A DNA stretch of 64,000 nucleotides, from contig NZ_QTQP01000018.1 of assembly GCF_003854275.1 (NCBI RefSeq), positions 62,001 through 126,000 on the forward strand, given 5' to 3'. The notes below the pieces were generated by a model. It did not search any database, was not told the DNA's origin, and saw only the letters and a list, made by a program, of their open reading frames with translations. Shown here in pieces: positions 8,862-18,066 of this stretch. Every line of letters begins with the position of its first letter. The first letter of the stretch is position 1. The translations under genes were made by a program, and so were the position numbers. The DNA is from Burkholderia sp. Bp8963. GTDB lineage: Bacteria; Pseudomonadota; Gammaproteobacteria; Burkholderiales; Burkholderiaceae.

Positions 8862-8915
8862 CCACCGGGATAACCCTCCAGCCACCGGGATAACGTCCGG
8901 CACCACCGGGATAAC
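8862..8915. repeat. Three direct repeats of CCACCGGGATAAC, helically phased
   Basis: Identical 13-base copies lie at 8862-8874, 8882-8894 and 8903-8915. The start-to-start spacing is 20 and 21 bases, that is about two helical turns, so all three face the same side of the DNA. They end 187 bases before the start of the sigma54-type regulator gene. Confidence 0.85.
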
Positions 8916-9101
8916 ACCCATCTAGCCGCTTTGCGCCGGCGTCGATATACCGCTCAAGGCAGGAAGCATTACGATGCGAATGCTGCGCGGGGTATTTTAT
9001 TCAGACGGAAATCCGGCGAATATGTGGGTTCTGACGTCTGGTCTGTCGCACGCTGCGGCGGCGAGCCGAAGCGCGATACCAACGCTGAGCGGGGAACAAC
9101 G

Positions 9102-10592
<1,491 letters not shown>

Positions 10593-10648
10593 CGGGATTC
10601 GTGTCCGTTCGTTGCCGTCGGGTCGGACACGGGCGCGCGTGCAGTTGC

Positions 10649-10720
10649 GCGTCGCGCCGGCCGGGCCGTGCGGCATTCGTCACAGCGTCGCGCCGGCCGG
10701 GTCGTGCGGCATTCGTCACC
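10649..10720. repeat. Two tandem copies of a 36-base repeat
   Basis: Copies at 10649-10684 and 10685-10720 differ at only two positions (10665/10701-type C/T change and the last base). A shorter related piece follows at 10721-10738. The repeat lies between the sigma54-type activator gene and the convergent GT87 gene. No U-run follows, so it is not an obvious terminator. Confidence 0.75.
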
Positions 10721-10771
10721 CGTCGCACACGCCGGCCGACGTCCGCACGGCCGCGGTGTGCGTTCGGTCGA

Positions 10772-11980
10772 TCACACGGCGGTCGCCGCCTTCAGGTGGC
10801 GGCGTGCGATGACGGCCAGCAGTGCGGCGAGCACGAAGGGTGCGCACTGCGGCCAGGTGCCGGTCGTCGTGGCGGCGAACGCGTGCGCGGGAATGAGCCA
10901 CGTGGCGATCAGCGCGGCTTTTTCGAGCCTGTCGGCGCCATGCCGCGCGTAATCGGCGGTCAGGATCGCGACCGGCAGCGCAAGCCACGCGAGGTCGTAG
11001 TAGATGAGGTACGGCTGCACGAGGATCGTCGCGACCGCCAGTGCGGCGGCGGACAGCGCGAAACGGGCGTTCGTGCGCCAGAGCCAGATGCAGGTCGCGA
11101 CCACGCCGCCGCCGACGGCGGCATGCGCGAGATACGACGTGCGAACGGACGCGCCCGCGACGCGCGCGATCGCAAATACGGTCGGCGCGCCGCGAATGGT
11201 AGCGAGCGAATTTTCCGCGACGACGTGCTGAAATTTCGTGAGCGCGTGCGCAAACGCGACGAATGTGTCGGTACCGAATGCGAGCCAGACCAGCCCGACA
11301 TAGAGCAGCGAGAAGAACGCGGCGGACGCGAGCGTCGTCCAGTGCCGCCGGCACAGCAGGAACAGCGGGAACAGCACGCCGAGTTGCGGCTTGATGCAGA
11401 GCAACGCGATACAGGCGCCGGCGACGACGGGCCGCCGGCCGATCAGCAGCAGCGCCGTTCCGCCGATCGCCAGCGTGAGCAGCGCATTCTGCCCGGACAC
11501 CAGCGCGAGCCACATGCCGGGGAACGCGAGCGCGGGCAGCAGCCAGCGACGGTCCATCGGCGCGACGGCCGCCCGGACGAGCAGCAGATAGCACGCGATG
11601 CCGAGCGCGGACCATGCGACGATCGCAACGCCGAAAGGCAGCGCGGCGATCGGGTAGATCGTGAACAGGAAAGTCGGCGGGTAGGCGAACGGTTCGAACA
11701 TCGGCGGGTAGACCGACTGCTCCACCGCGCGAAGCCATGCCCAGTTGTAGGCGCTGGCAGGGCCGTGATGGATCGCGAGGCTCGATGCGCTCCAGTACAC
11801 GACGAAGTCCCACGCGAGCATGGGTATGTCGCGCGCCTTCAGCACGACGTGCTGCCACCACCACATCGCGACCAGGATGCACTGGCAGCCAAGCAAGGTG
11901 CCGGCATATATCGCGATTCGCTGCGGCGTCAGCCATCCCGTTTCCGGCGGGTACGTTGCGGGTCTCGCGGGCGATGACAT
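10772..11980 (-). CDS. GT87-family (DUF2029) multi-membrane glycosyltransferase, paralog 1
   Basis: A 402-residue protein with about ten membrane helices and the GT-C/GT87 landmarks: an acidic first loop (LAWDFVVYWSAS), YPPTFLF, SGQNALLT, RRPVVAGA followed by KPQLGVLFP, and QPYLIYYDLAW. These enzymes take sugar from a polyprenyl-phosphate donor at the periplasmic face. I chose the ATG at 11980 because GGGAG precedes it. It is the last gene of a minus-strand cluster with gtrA- and gtrB-like genes, and is clearly a paralog of the genes at 13688 and 15070. Donor and acceptor are unknown. Confidence 0.82.
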   Translation of the reverse strand: MSSPARPATYPPETGWLTPQRIAIYAGTLLGCQCILVAMWWWQHVVLKARDIPMLAWDFVVYWSASSLAIHHGPASAYNWAWLRAVEQSVYPPMFEPFAYPPTFLFTIYPIAALPFGVAIVAWSALGIACYLLLVRAAVAPMDRRWLLPALAFPGMWLALVSGQNALLTLAIGGTALLLIGRRPVVAGACIALLCIKPQLGVLFPLFLLCRRHWTTLASAAFFSLLYVGLVWLAFGTDTFVAFAHALTKFQHVVAENSLATIRGAPTVFAIARVAGASVRTSYLAHAAVGGGVVATCIWLWRTNARFALSAAALAVATILVQPYLIYYDLAWLALPVAILTADYARHGADRLEKAALIATWLIPAHAFAATTTGTWPQCAPFVLAALLAVIARRHLKAATAV

Positions 11981-12136
11981 GGCTTGCTCCCGGATAGAGA
12001 GGGACAGCAGTTCCATAGGGTGGACGGCCGGAATCGATGCCGGGCCGAAGCCGCACAGCAGAATCGGAATCGCGGCGTCCGCATGCGGGCCCGCGCGCGC
12101 TCGATCGCTGCACCGCCGGCAACCGCGGCGCATTCC

Positions 12137-12172
12137 GTCACGTCAAGTCACGTCACGTCACTTTACGTCACG
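12137..12172. repeat. GTCAC-rich short repeats spanning the gtrA-like stop codon
   Basis: GTCAC or a near form recurs six times in about 36 bases (minus strand: GTGAC/TTGAC). The TGA stop of the gtrA-like gene (12168-12170) is made by one of these units. Confidence 0.6.
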
Positions 12173-12575
12173 CGTCGTCCGTGCCCGCCTCGCGGTACGT
12201 CCACAGCCGGTGCAGCACGAACGTCACCGGCGGCACGAACAGCACGACCGCGACGATGCTCCACCCGGGCGCGAGGCCGAGCGCCTCGGTGCCGCGCGCG
12301 AGCAGCATCGTCTCGACGAGGCCCGACACCGCCACGAGCAGGAAGCGCAGCAGATTGCTCCACTGCACGGTCGACGAAAAGCTCCACAGCGTGTTTGCGA
12401 GATACGAGAACACGGTCGCGACGACGAACGCGACCGCGTTTGCGGTAACAGGCGACGCATCGAGCAGCGCGAACATCGCGGACGCGACGAGCGTATGGAT
12501 CGCGGTCGAACAGATGCCGGAGACGCCGAAGCGGAACAGTCGGGCGCGTTCGGCGGCATAGAGGGAACGGATCAC
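12168..12575 (-). CDS. gtrA: GtrA-family membrane protein (polyprenyl-linked sugar flippase)
   Basis: A 135-residue protein with four membrane helices and the GtrA pattern: RLFRFGVSGICSTAIHTLVA at the start, NAVAFVVATVFSYLANTLWSF in the middle, and LHRLWTYRE at the end. GtrA proteins flip a bactoprenol-phosphate-linked sugar across the inner membrane. I chose the GTG at 12575, with GGAG seven bases upstream and 20 bases after the stop of the gtrB-like gene; a longer overlapping frame is a shadow of that gene. The order gtrB-gtrA fits the known functional pair. Its stop lies in short GTGAC repeats. Confidence 0.88.
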   Translation of the reverse strand: MIRSLYAAERARLFRFGVSGICSTAIHTLVASAMFALLDASPVTANAVAFVVATVFSYLANTLWSFSSTVQWSNLLRFLLVAVSGLVETMLLARGTEALGLAPGWSIVAVVLFVPPVTFVLHRLWTYREAGTDDA

Positions 12576-12595
12576 GGGTGGCTCCGGAACGGAAG

Positions 12596-13663
12596 TCAGC
12601 GTGCGGCGACGCGGTGGTGGCGCGCCAGCGTGCGGCGGCGCGCGAGATCGGCGCGCGCGGCGGCCGCGGCCTGGCGCAGCGAATCGCGCGATACGGGCAG
12701 CGCCGACACCTTGCTGCGCGCCTGGTAGCGGCGGCGCACGAGGTACACGGGCCGCTCTTTCGACTCGTAGTATATCCGCCCGATGTACTCGCCGATCACG
12801 CCGATCCCGACGAGTTCGATGCCGCCGATGAACAGCACGACCGAGATCAGCGACGCATAGCCGGGCACCGGATTGCCGAACGCGAGCGTGCGGCCGATGA
12901 TGTACGCGCCGTACACGAACGCGAGCGCGGCGATGCCGAGCCCGATGTAGGTCCAGCTGCGCAGCGGCACCGTGCTGAAGCTCGTGATGCCTTCGAGCGC
13001 GAAGTTCCACAGCTTCCAGCCTGAGAACTTCGAGTGGCCGGCGCTGCGCGGATCGCGCTGGTATTCGACGATCACGGTCCGGTAGCCGACCCACGCGAAC
13101 AGCCCTTTCATGAACCGGCGCCGCTCGGGCAGCGCGCGCAGCGCGTTGACGACCTGGCGGTCCATCAGCCGGAAATCGCCGACGTTCTCCGGCAGCTTCA
13201 CTTCCGACAGCGCGTTGTGCACGCGGTAATAGAGCGCGGCCGCGGTGCGCTTCGCGAACGAATCGCACGCGCGGTTGGTGCGCTTCGCGGCGACGACTTC
13301 CGCGCCGTTGCGCCAGTGTTCGATCATCACCGGGATCAGGCTCGGCGGATCCTGCAGGTCCGCGTCGAGCGGGATCACCGCGTCGCCGGTCGCTTCGTCG
13401 ATGCCCGCGGTGAGCGCGGCTTCCTTGCCGAAGTTGCGCGTGAGATCGATCACGCGCACGCGCGTGTCCGTCGCGCCGATCGCGATCAGGCGGTCGAGCG
13501 TGTCGTCGCGGCTGCCGTCGTTGATGCAGACGATCTCGAAGCGGATCGCGTCGATCGCGACCATGACCGGGATCACGACGTCGAAAAAGCGCTCGACCGC
13601 TTCGCCTTCGTTGTAGAACGGCACGACCAGCGAAATGAGCGGTTTCTGGACAAGTGCGCGCAT
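12596..13663 (-). CDS. gtrB: GtrB-like polyprenyl-phosphate glycosyltransferase (GT2)
   Basis: A 355-residue GT2 enzyme with an N-terminal catalytic domain and two C-terminal membrane helices (about 225-290). The nucleotide-sugar motifs are CINDGSRDDT and IPLDADLQDPP (DXD-type), followed by GDFRLMDRQV and the SKFSGWKLWNFALEGITSF amphipathic region. This architecture is that of GtrB/YfdH and dolichol-phosphate mannose synthases, which load one sugar on undecaprenyl phosphate. AGGGGGAA precedes the ATG. It lies between the gtrA-like gene and two GT87 genes, all on one strand, consistent with a shared lipid-linked donor. The sugar cannot be deduced. Confidence 0.9.
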   Translation of the reverse strand: MRALVQKPLISLVVPFYNEGEAVERFFDVVIPVMVAIDAIRFEIVCINDGSRDDTLDRLIAIGATDTRVRVIDLTRNFGKEAALTAGIDEATGDAVIPLDADLQDPPSLIPVMIEHWRNGAEVVAAKRTNRACDSFAKRTAAALYYRVHNALSEVKLPENVGDFRLMDRQVVNALRALPERRRFMKGLFAWVGYRTVIVEYQRDPRSAGHSKFSGWKLWNFALEGITSFSTVPLRSWTYIGLGIAALAFVYGAYIIGRTLAFGNPVPGYASLISVVLFIGGIELVGIGVIGEYIGRIYYESKERPVYLVRRRYQARSKVSALPVSRDSLRQAAAAARADLARRRTLARHHRVAAR

Positions 13664-13687
13664 GATGTTCCCCCTGTGAACGCCGCT

Positions 13688-15067
13688 TCAGTGGCGGCTG
13701 CCATGCGGCAGCACCGGGCGGTCGAGTCGATGAAGCCGCGGCGCCGCGTCGTGCGGCCTGGCGGCATGTGCGAAATCGGTGTCGGTCGCGCTGTCGTGCG
13801 CGTCCGGCAGGCACGGCGCTTCATGGCGCTCGCGCGAGATGCGCGCGACGAGCAGCGCGAGCGTCGCGAACGTGACGATCGGCATGAACTGGACGTGCAG
13901 GTGGTCGACGAGCTTCGCGCTTGCGAGCGGCATCAGCCACAGCAGTACGAGCCATTCGCGGTCGAAGCGCCGCCAGCCGTGCGAGAACGCATGGCGTGCG
14001 TACCACGCGATCACGATGCCGTACCACGCGAGGTCGTAGTCGAACAGGTACGGGCTCACGAGTAGGCTCGCGCAGACGAGCGTCGCCGCGCGCAGTGCAT
14101 ACGTGCAGTCGCCGCGCCACGCGTAGCACACGGCTGCAATGGCGACGAGTACCGACACGGCCTCCAGCCCCTTGGTCGCGATCGCGGGCCAACCTGCGAG
14201 CATCGACATCGCATACAGCGTCGGGATGCGCGCGAGGATTGCCGGGCTGGTGCCGACCGCCTGATACGTGCCCGATACGCCGTGAAGGAAGCTGAGCCAT
14301 GCGGCGGGCCCGAACGCGAGCGTCGCGAGCGCTGCGCCGCCGGCGACGGTCGCGACCCACGCGGCCAGTGCGCGCCATTGCGCGGCGCAGAGCAGCGCGA
14401 GCGGGAATAGAATCGCGAGCTGCGGCTTCACGGTGAGCAGGCCGAAGCAGACGCCCGCGGCAACAGGGCGCCGCTGCAGTGTCAGCAGGCCGAGGCCCGC
14501 CAGCGCGGCGGTGAGCAGGCTGTTCTGGCCGACGAGCGTCGCAAAGAACGCGCCCGGGAACGCGAACGCGCACAGCATCGCGGTGCGGCGCGGCACGATC
14601 GCGCCGCACACGGCGACGAACAACGCATACGCGCCGCCGAGCCACAGCGCGGCGGCGAGCGCGTAGGGCAGCCAGCCGAGCGGCAGCACCCACAGGAGCA
14701 TCGTGGGCGGATAGAGCCATGGCAGACCGGCGTGCATTTCATGCATCGCCGGGATCGCCTGAAATTCCACCATGCCGACGGCTGTGTACTGCCATGCGTC
14801 GAGCGCGTGGCCGTGCGCGGCCAGCCACGCGGCGCTCCAGATCGGCGTGAAATCGAGCGTCAGCCGGGGCAGCCCCGCGCTGTGCGGGCCGAACAGGCGC
14901 ACGACGTATGCGCCGACAAAAGCGAAATAGCAGAACAGCATCGCGTGCGAATACGCACGCATGCGCGGCTCGGTGAGCCAGTGCGGACGCCGGCGCGGCC
15001 CGGCGGCGGGCAGCTCGGGATGGACGTCGACATGCAGCAGGGCGGGGTTGTGGCGGTGGAGGCGCAT
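13688..15067 (-). CDS. GT87-family multi-membrane glycosyltransferase, paralog 2
   Basis: A 459-residue paralog of the genes at 10772 and 15070. It shares LDFTPIWSAAWLAAHG in the first periplasmic loop, YPPTMLLWVLPLG, VGQNSLLTAALAG, RRPVAAGV with TVKPQLAILFP, and SPYLFDYDLAWYG. The C-terminal 40 residues are polar and His/Asp-rich. It has about ten membrane helices and should use a lipid-linked sugar at the periplasmic side. The ATG at 15067 has GAGGAG upstream and lies two bases after the stop of paralog 3, so the two are translationally coupled. The large open frame extending further upstream is a shadow. Confidence 0.82.
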   Translation of the reverse strand: MRLHRHNPALLHVDVHPELPAAGPRRRPHWLTEPRMRAYSHAMLFCYFAFVGAYVVRLFGPHSAGLPRLTLDFTPIWSAAWLAAHGHALDAWQYTAVGMVEFQAIPAMHEMHAGLPWLYPPTMLLWVLPLGWLPYALAAALWLGGAYALFVAVCGAIVPRRTAMLCAFAFPGAFFATLVGQNSLLTAALAGLGLLTLQRRPVAAGVCFGLLTVKPQLAILFPLALLCAAQWRALAAWVATVAGGAALATLAFGPAAWLSFLHGVSGTYQAVGTSPAILARIPTLYAMSMLAGWPAIATKGLEAVSVLVAIAAVCYAWRGDCTYALRAATLVCASLLVSPYLFDYDLAWYGIVIAWYARHAFSHGWRRFDREWLVLLWLMPLASAKLVDHLHVQFMPIVTFATLALLVARISRERHEAPCLPDAHDSATDTDFAHAARPHDAAPRLHRLDRPVLPHGSRH

Positions 15068-15069
15068 CG

Positions 15070-16314
15070 TCAACTCCTCACCGAAACAGCGGCGACGGCG
15101 GCACGGCGCGCGACGACGAACAGCACGGCGAGCAGTACGATCGGGCCAATCTGCGGCAGCATCGGCGTGTAATTGAGGAATTCGAACAACGGCAGAAGCC
15201 ACGCGAGCACGAGGATGCCCTGGTCGCCGGGCAGCCAGCCCTCGTCGAAGCCGTACGACACGAGGCAGAAGACCGCGACGCCGAGCCACGCGAGTTCGTA
15301 GCCGCGCAGGTACGGCGTCGCGAGCAATGTGGCGACCGCGATGACCGCGCCGCGCAGGCGCACGTCGCGCGTGCTGCGCCAGACGGTCGCGGCCGCGACG
15401 GCAGCGAGCAATGCCACCGCGCACTGCACCGCGTATGCGAGCGGCAGCGGCAGGCCGGCGAGCCGCATCGCGGCGAACGGCGTCGGCGAGCCGATCCAGT
15501 ACTGCACGTTGTGCTCGATCAGCGCCTCGCGCGTGATCGACATGCTGTCGATGAAGCTGGTCAGTGCGGCATGGCCGGCGAGCCACGTACTGGTGGCGAC
15601 GAGCAGCACGGTGCCGGCGGCCGCGGCCGCGAACGCGCGCCATGCGCGCGCCGCGATCAGCACGACGGGAAACAGCACGGCCAGCTGAGGCTTGATCGCC
15701 AGCAGGCTGATGAACAGGCCGGCGACGACGGGGCGGCGCTCGACGTGACGGACTGCGAACGCCGCGATCGCCGCGGTCAGCAGCGCGTTCTGTCCGCACA
15801 CCGTCGTCACGAACACGCCGGGATAGGCGAGCACGGCGAGCGTGGCGAGGCGCGGCTGCGGAAGGCGCGCGCGCAGCCCGGACAGGCCGGTGACGGCACG
15901 CGCATAGCATAGAAAGCTGCCCGCGAAAAAGAGGAAGAATGCGGGCAGAAACGGCACGAAAGCGAGCGGCGCGACGAGCAGCAGCATCGTCGGCGGATAA
16001 AGCCACGGGAGGAAGTTCCGGTGGGCGTAGTTGCCGAAGTGTTCGAGTTCGGCGGCGGAAAAGTGGCGGTAGTCGAAGATCGACGCGATCTGTCCATGCA
16101 GCGTCATGTCGGACGCGGTCCAGAACACCGCGAAGTCGAGACCCGGCCGCGTCACGTTGTCGATCGTGAAGCCGTGCGTCGCGAGCGCCCATGCGCCGAA
16201 TATCGCGCCGCACAGGATCAGCATCGCGCAGCTGTACGGCACGATGCGATCGGCGGTGAGCCAGTGAGCGCAATGCCACCTGCGGCCGCGCAGTCCCCGA
16301 ATTGCTTCGTACAT
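15070..16314 (-). CDS. GT87-family multi-membrane glycosyltransferase, paralog 3
   Basis: A 414-residue membrane protein, first gene of the minus-strand cluster. The GT87 landmarks are LDFAVFWTASDMTLHG, YPPTMLLLVAPLAFVP, CGQNALLTAAIAAF, RRPVVAGL with AIKPQLAVLFP, and TPYLRGYELAWLG. The start at 16314 (MYEAIRG) has GGGGAAA in good position. Upstream lies about 1 kb of gene-free DNA that separates it from the divergent Tad locus, so the promoter should be there. Compared with the paralogs the final helices are more divergent, suggesting a different acceptor or linkage. Function is inferred from family and context only. Confidence 0.82.
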   Translation of the reverse strand: MYEAIRGLRGRRWHCAHWLTADRIVPYSCAMLILCGAIFGAWALATHGFTIDNVTRPGLDFAVFWTASDMTLHGQIASIFDYRHFSAAELEHFGNYAHRNFLPWLYPPTMLLLVAPLAFVPFLPAFFLFFAGSFLCYARAVTGLSGLRARLPQPRLATLAVLAYPGVFVTTVCGQNALLTAAIAAFAVRHVERRPVVAGLFISLLAIKPQLAVLFPVVLIAARAWRAFAAAAAGTVLLVATSTWLAGHAALTSFIDSMSITREALIEHNVQYWIGSPTPFAAMRLAGLPLPLAYAVQCAVALLAAVAAATVWRSTRDVRLRGAVIAVATLLATPYLRGYELAWLGVAVFCLVSYGFDEGWLPGDQGILVLAWLLPLFEFLNYTPMLPQIGPIVLLAVLFVVARRAAVAAVSVRS

Positions 16315-17368
16315 GAATGTTTCCCCGTCCGCCGAAAGAGCCCTGTGGTCTAGGTGGCCCGATCGTGTTGTTGTGTGCCCGCGTGTCGAAGCCAGTCGTC
16401 TTTCTGGCTTTCTGGTCCCATCGGGCGATTTCATTGTTGGAAAAAAAAGCCGGCGATGCAAATGGCCGCCTGCCTGGAGTCGCGCGCGCAGCTGCGCGAC
16501 GGCGGCCAAAACGCCGTTTTCGGGCGCCAGCGGCGCGGTTGGCGGGGGCGCGTGTTGCGGACCTGAAACATTTCGGCGGTTTGGCCGATGCAAACCTGTA
16601 CCGGCATCGCGCCGTGCGGGCGGCCGTGCCGATTCGGGAAAGTCCCGAGAAAATTTTTTGAGCCTTGTCCGGCGGGGCTTTGCGCCCGTTGTGCACATGC
16701 GAACGCCCGCCGCGATGTATCAGAACCGAAACTTTTGCCCGTCCGTACCCGATCCGGTTGCCGGCGTCGGTTTCGAAAGCCCTTGTCCGGTGCGGATTCG
16801 TCGCGGGCTGGCCCGCTCTTTGCGATGGGAGATCCGCGGAGGTCGACGGCGTGACGACCAGCCGGTTCAGAGAATCGATCAAACGAGAACCGAAGCTGGC
16901 GTCGCCCACGGGGTACAAGGCCTGAGCATGGCGCTACGAGCGCCGCGCCAGGCCGACTGGGAACCCGTCGCCCGATCAGCGGAATGCCGGCGTCGTCCGG
17001 CAACCAGAACGAACGGATGCAGGAAGTCGGGGGTAGAAAAAATGAAAGACCACAGCATATCGCGGCTCGCGTGCAGTTGCCGCGTCACCCAGGCATCAAG
17101 CCGTGGGGCAACTCATCGATCCGGTCGGCTGATGCCGGCCCGTTCCGACACCGTTCCGGGTGGACGGCGCGTCTGGCGCGTTGCCAGGCTCGTGCATCCG
17201 GCCAATGCGTTCCCGTTTGCCAATATCGTCCGCAAAGGCATGTGCGCACGTGCGCACGTGCGCTTGCAGCCGATCTACGCATTCTGATTTTCTTGCAGTG
17301 CCAGCAGTAGGTCGCCCGAGCCAATGGTGGCAAAGGGTATTTTTAGTAATCCAAAGGGAGAGTGAATC
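16315..17368. other. 1-kb gene-free region between glycosylation cluster and Tad locus
   Basis: I find no credible coding frame here: the open frames lack ribosome sites, recognisable motifs and normal composition. The region is more AT-rich than its surroundings, with A and T runs near 16441-16449 and 16651-16659. It carries a small 15-base hairpin (16634-16648) and a GTGCGCAC palindromic run near 17240-17255. It must hold the divergent promoters for the GT87 cluster (minus) and the flp genes (plus). Confidence 0.6.
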
Positions 17369-17542
17369 ATGTCGAAGATCGTCCAACAAGCCAAGCAATT
17401 TCTGCGTGACGAACAAGGCGTCACCGCCATCGAATACGGCCTGCTCGCAACGCTGATTGCCGTGGCGCTCATCGCCGGCGCGACGCTCCTCGGTTCGGCC
17501 CTCAACACCACGTTCAGCAGCCTCGGCACGAAGATCGGCTGA
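17369..17542 (+). CDS. flp1: Flp-family type IVb pilin (Flp1)
   Basis: A 57-residue prepilin, the first gene of the Tad locus. It has a 17-residue leader ending in Gly, then VTAIEYGLLATLIAVALIAG: cleavage after G17, conserved Glu at mature position 5 and Tyr at 6, then one hydrophobic helix, giving a mature pilin of 40 residues. AGGGAG lies about nine bases before the ATG. It is the presumed major subunit of the Flp pilus, secreted and assembled by the genes downstream. A hairpin with a U-run follows at once, so it may be made in excess over the rest of the operon. Confidence 0.93.
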   Translation: MSKIVQQAKQFLRDEQGVTAIEYGLLATLIAVALIAGATLLGSALNTTFSSLGTKIG

Positions 17543-17550
17543 GCGGCGCG

Positions 17551-17593
17551 ACGGGCGATTCCGAAAGGGAATTCGTCCGTCCCGCTGTCTTTT
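17551..17593 (+). terminator. Attenuating intrinsic terminator after flp1
   Basis: A stem-loop at 17551-17580 (ACGGGCGATTCC, loop GAAA, then GGGAATTCGTCCGT with one bulge) is followed by CCCGCTGTCTTTT. It starts nine bases after the flp1 stop. It probably ends most transcripts there with partial read-through into the rest of the locus. Confidence 0.7.
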
Positions 17594-17608
17594 CTGGAGC
17601 GAGGGCTC

Positions 17609-17664
17609 CGATCGTCCGCCGGAGTCGACGCCATCGAGATGGCGTCGACTCCGGCGGACGATCG
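17609..17664. repeat. Perfect 26-base inverted repeat between flp1 and flp2
   Basis: The arms 17609-17634 and 17639-17664 are exact reverse complements, separated by CGAG. The right arm is followed by AAAG rather than a T-run. It would form a very stable RNA hairpin or DNA cruciform 44 bases after the flp1 stop region and 97 bases before flp2. Confidence 0.95.
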
Positions 17665-17761
17665 AAAGACCCGCTTCGTATCGGAGAAGAGCACGGCAGA
17701 GCGGACGATTCGAGGCCCACGCACGCATTGTGGTGGCGTTTCAACTCGAGAGGAAAGAACC

Positions 17762-17932
17762 ATGTCGGCATTCGTTTATCAGGTTCAGCAATTCGCGCGC
17801 GATGAGGGCGGCGTCACAGCGATCGAATACGGGCTCCTTGCCGTGCTGATCGCGGTCGCACTCATGGCAGGCGCGACGCTTCTTGGCTCGAACCTGGATA
17901 CGTTGTTCAGCAGCCTCGGTACGATGATGTAA
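17762..17932 (+). CDS. flp2: Flp-family type IVb pilin (Flp2)
   Basis: A 56-residue prepilin very close to Flp1: leader ending DEGG, cleavage before VTAIEYGLLAVLIAVALMAG, mature length 39, with the same Glu5-Tyr6 pair. The short C-terminus LDTLFSSLGTMM differs slightly. GAGAGGAAAG precedes the ATG at 17762; the upstream open frame runs into the large hairpin and is not coding. It is probably an alternative or minor pilin. It lies behind a terminator and a long inverted repeat, so its expression is expected to be lower than or separately set from Flp1. Confidence 0.92.
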   Translation: MSAFVYQVQQFARDEGGVTAIEYGLLAVLIAVALMAGATLLGSNLDTLFSSLGTMM

Positions 17933-18066
17933 CGGGACGGTCGTTGCACGGAAAAGCACCGTGCACACGATGCGCCATCCGGTGTTCCGGGCATCCGCCC
18001 GGACACACCTCGGTGGACGAGGCGCTCGTGCGAGGGCCGACAGGTCAAAAAAAAGCGGGGGGCGTC

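Larger units (their letters stand above)
8179..9101. other. Long gene-poor stretch with a gene remnant and phased repeats
   Basis: About 920 bases with no intact gene. It holds a PF10118-type pseudogene fragment (8439-8726), then GC-rich sequence without clear features, then three phased direct repeats (8862-8915), and finally the leader of the sigma54-type regulator. The remnant suggests an old deletion or replacement left of the regulator. Confidence 0.6.

Noticed and set aside
8862-8915. CRISPR-like array
   Set aside because: Units are only 13 bases with 7-8 base spacers and no cas genes; better explained as phased binding sites.
16587-16605. Possible sigma54 promoter toward the GT87 cluster (TGCAA..TACC on the plus strand)
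   Set aside because: The spacing between the GC and GG elements is one base short of the strict -12/-24 distance, and other consensus bases are missing.
16634-16659. Possible intrinsic terminator (TCGGGA-AAG-TCCCGA then T-run)
   Set aside because: The stem is only six bases and five bases separate it from the T-run; no gene ends nearby.
16313-17287. Open frames in the region between the GT87 cluster and flp1
   Set aside because: No ribosome sites, no motifs, Cys/Arg-rich mixed composition; treated as non-coding control region.
17639-17761. Upstream extension of flp2 to an ATG at 17639
   Set aside because: It would start inside the right arm of the perfect inverted repeat and add a leader unlike any Flp pilin; the ATG at 17762 has a ribosome site and gives the standard leader.
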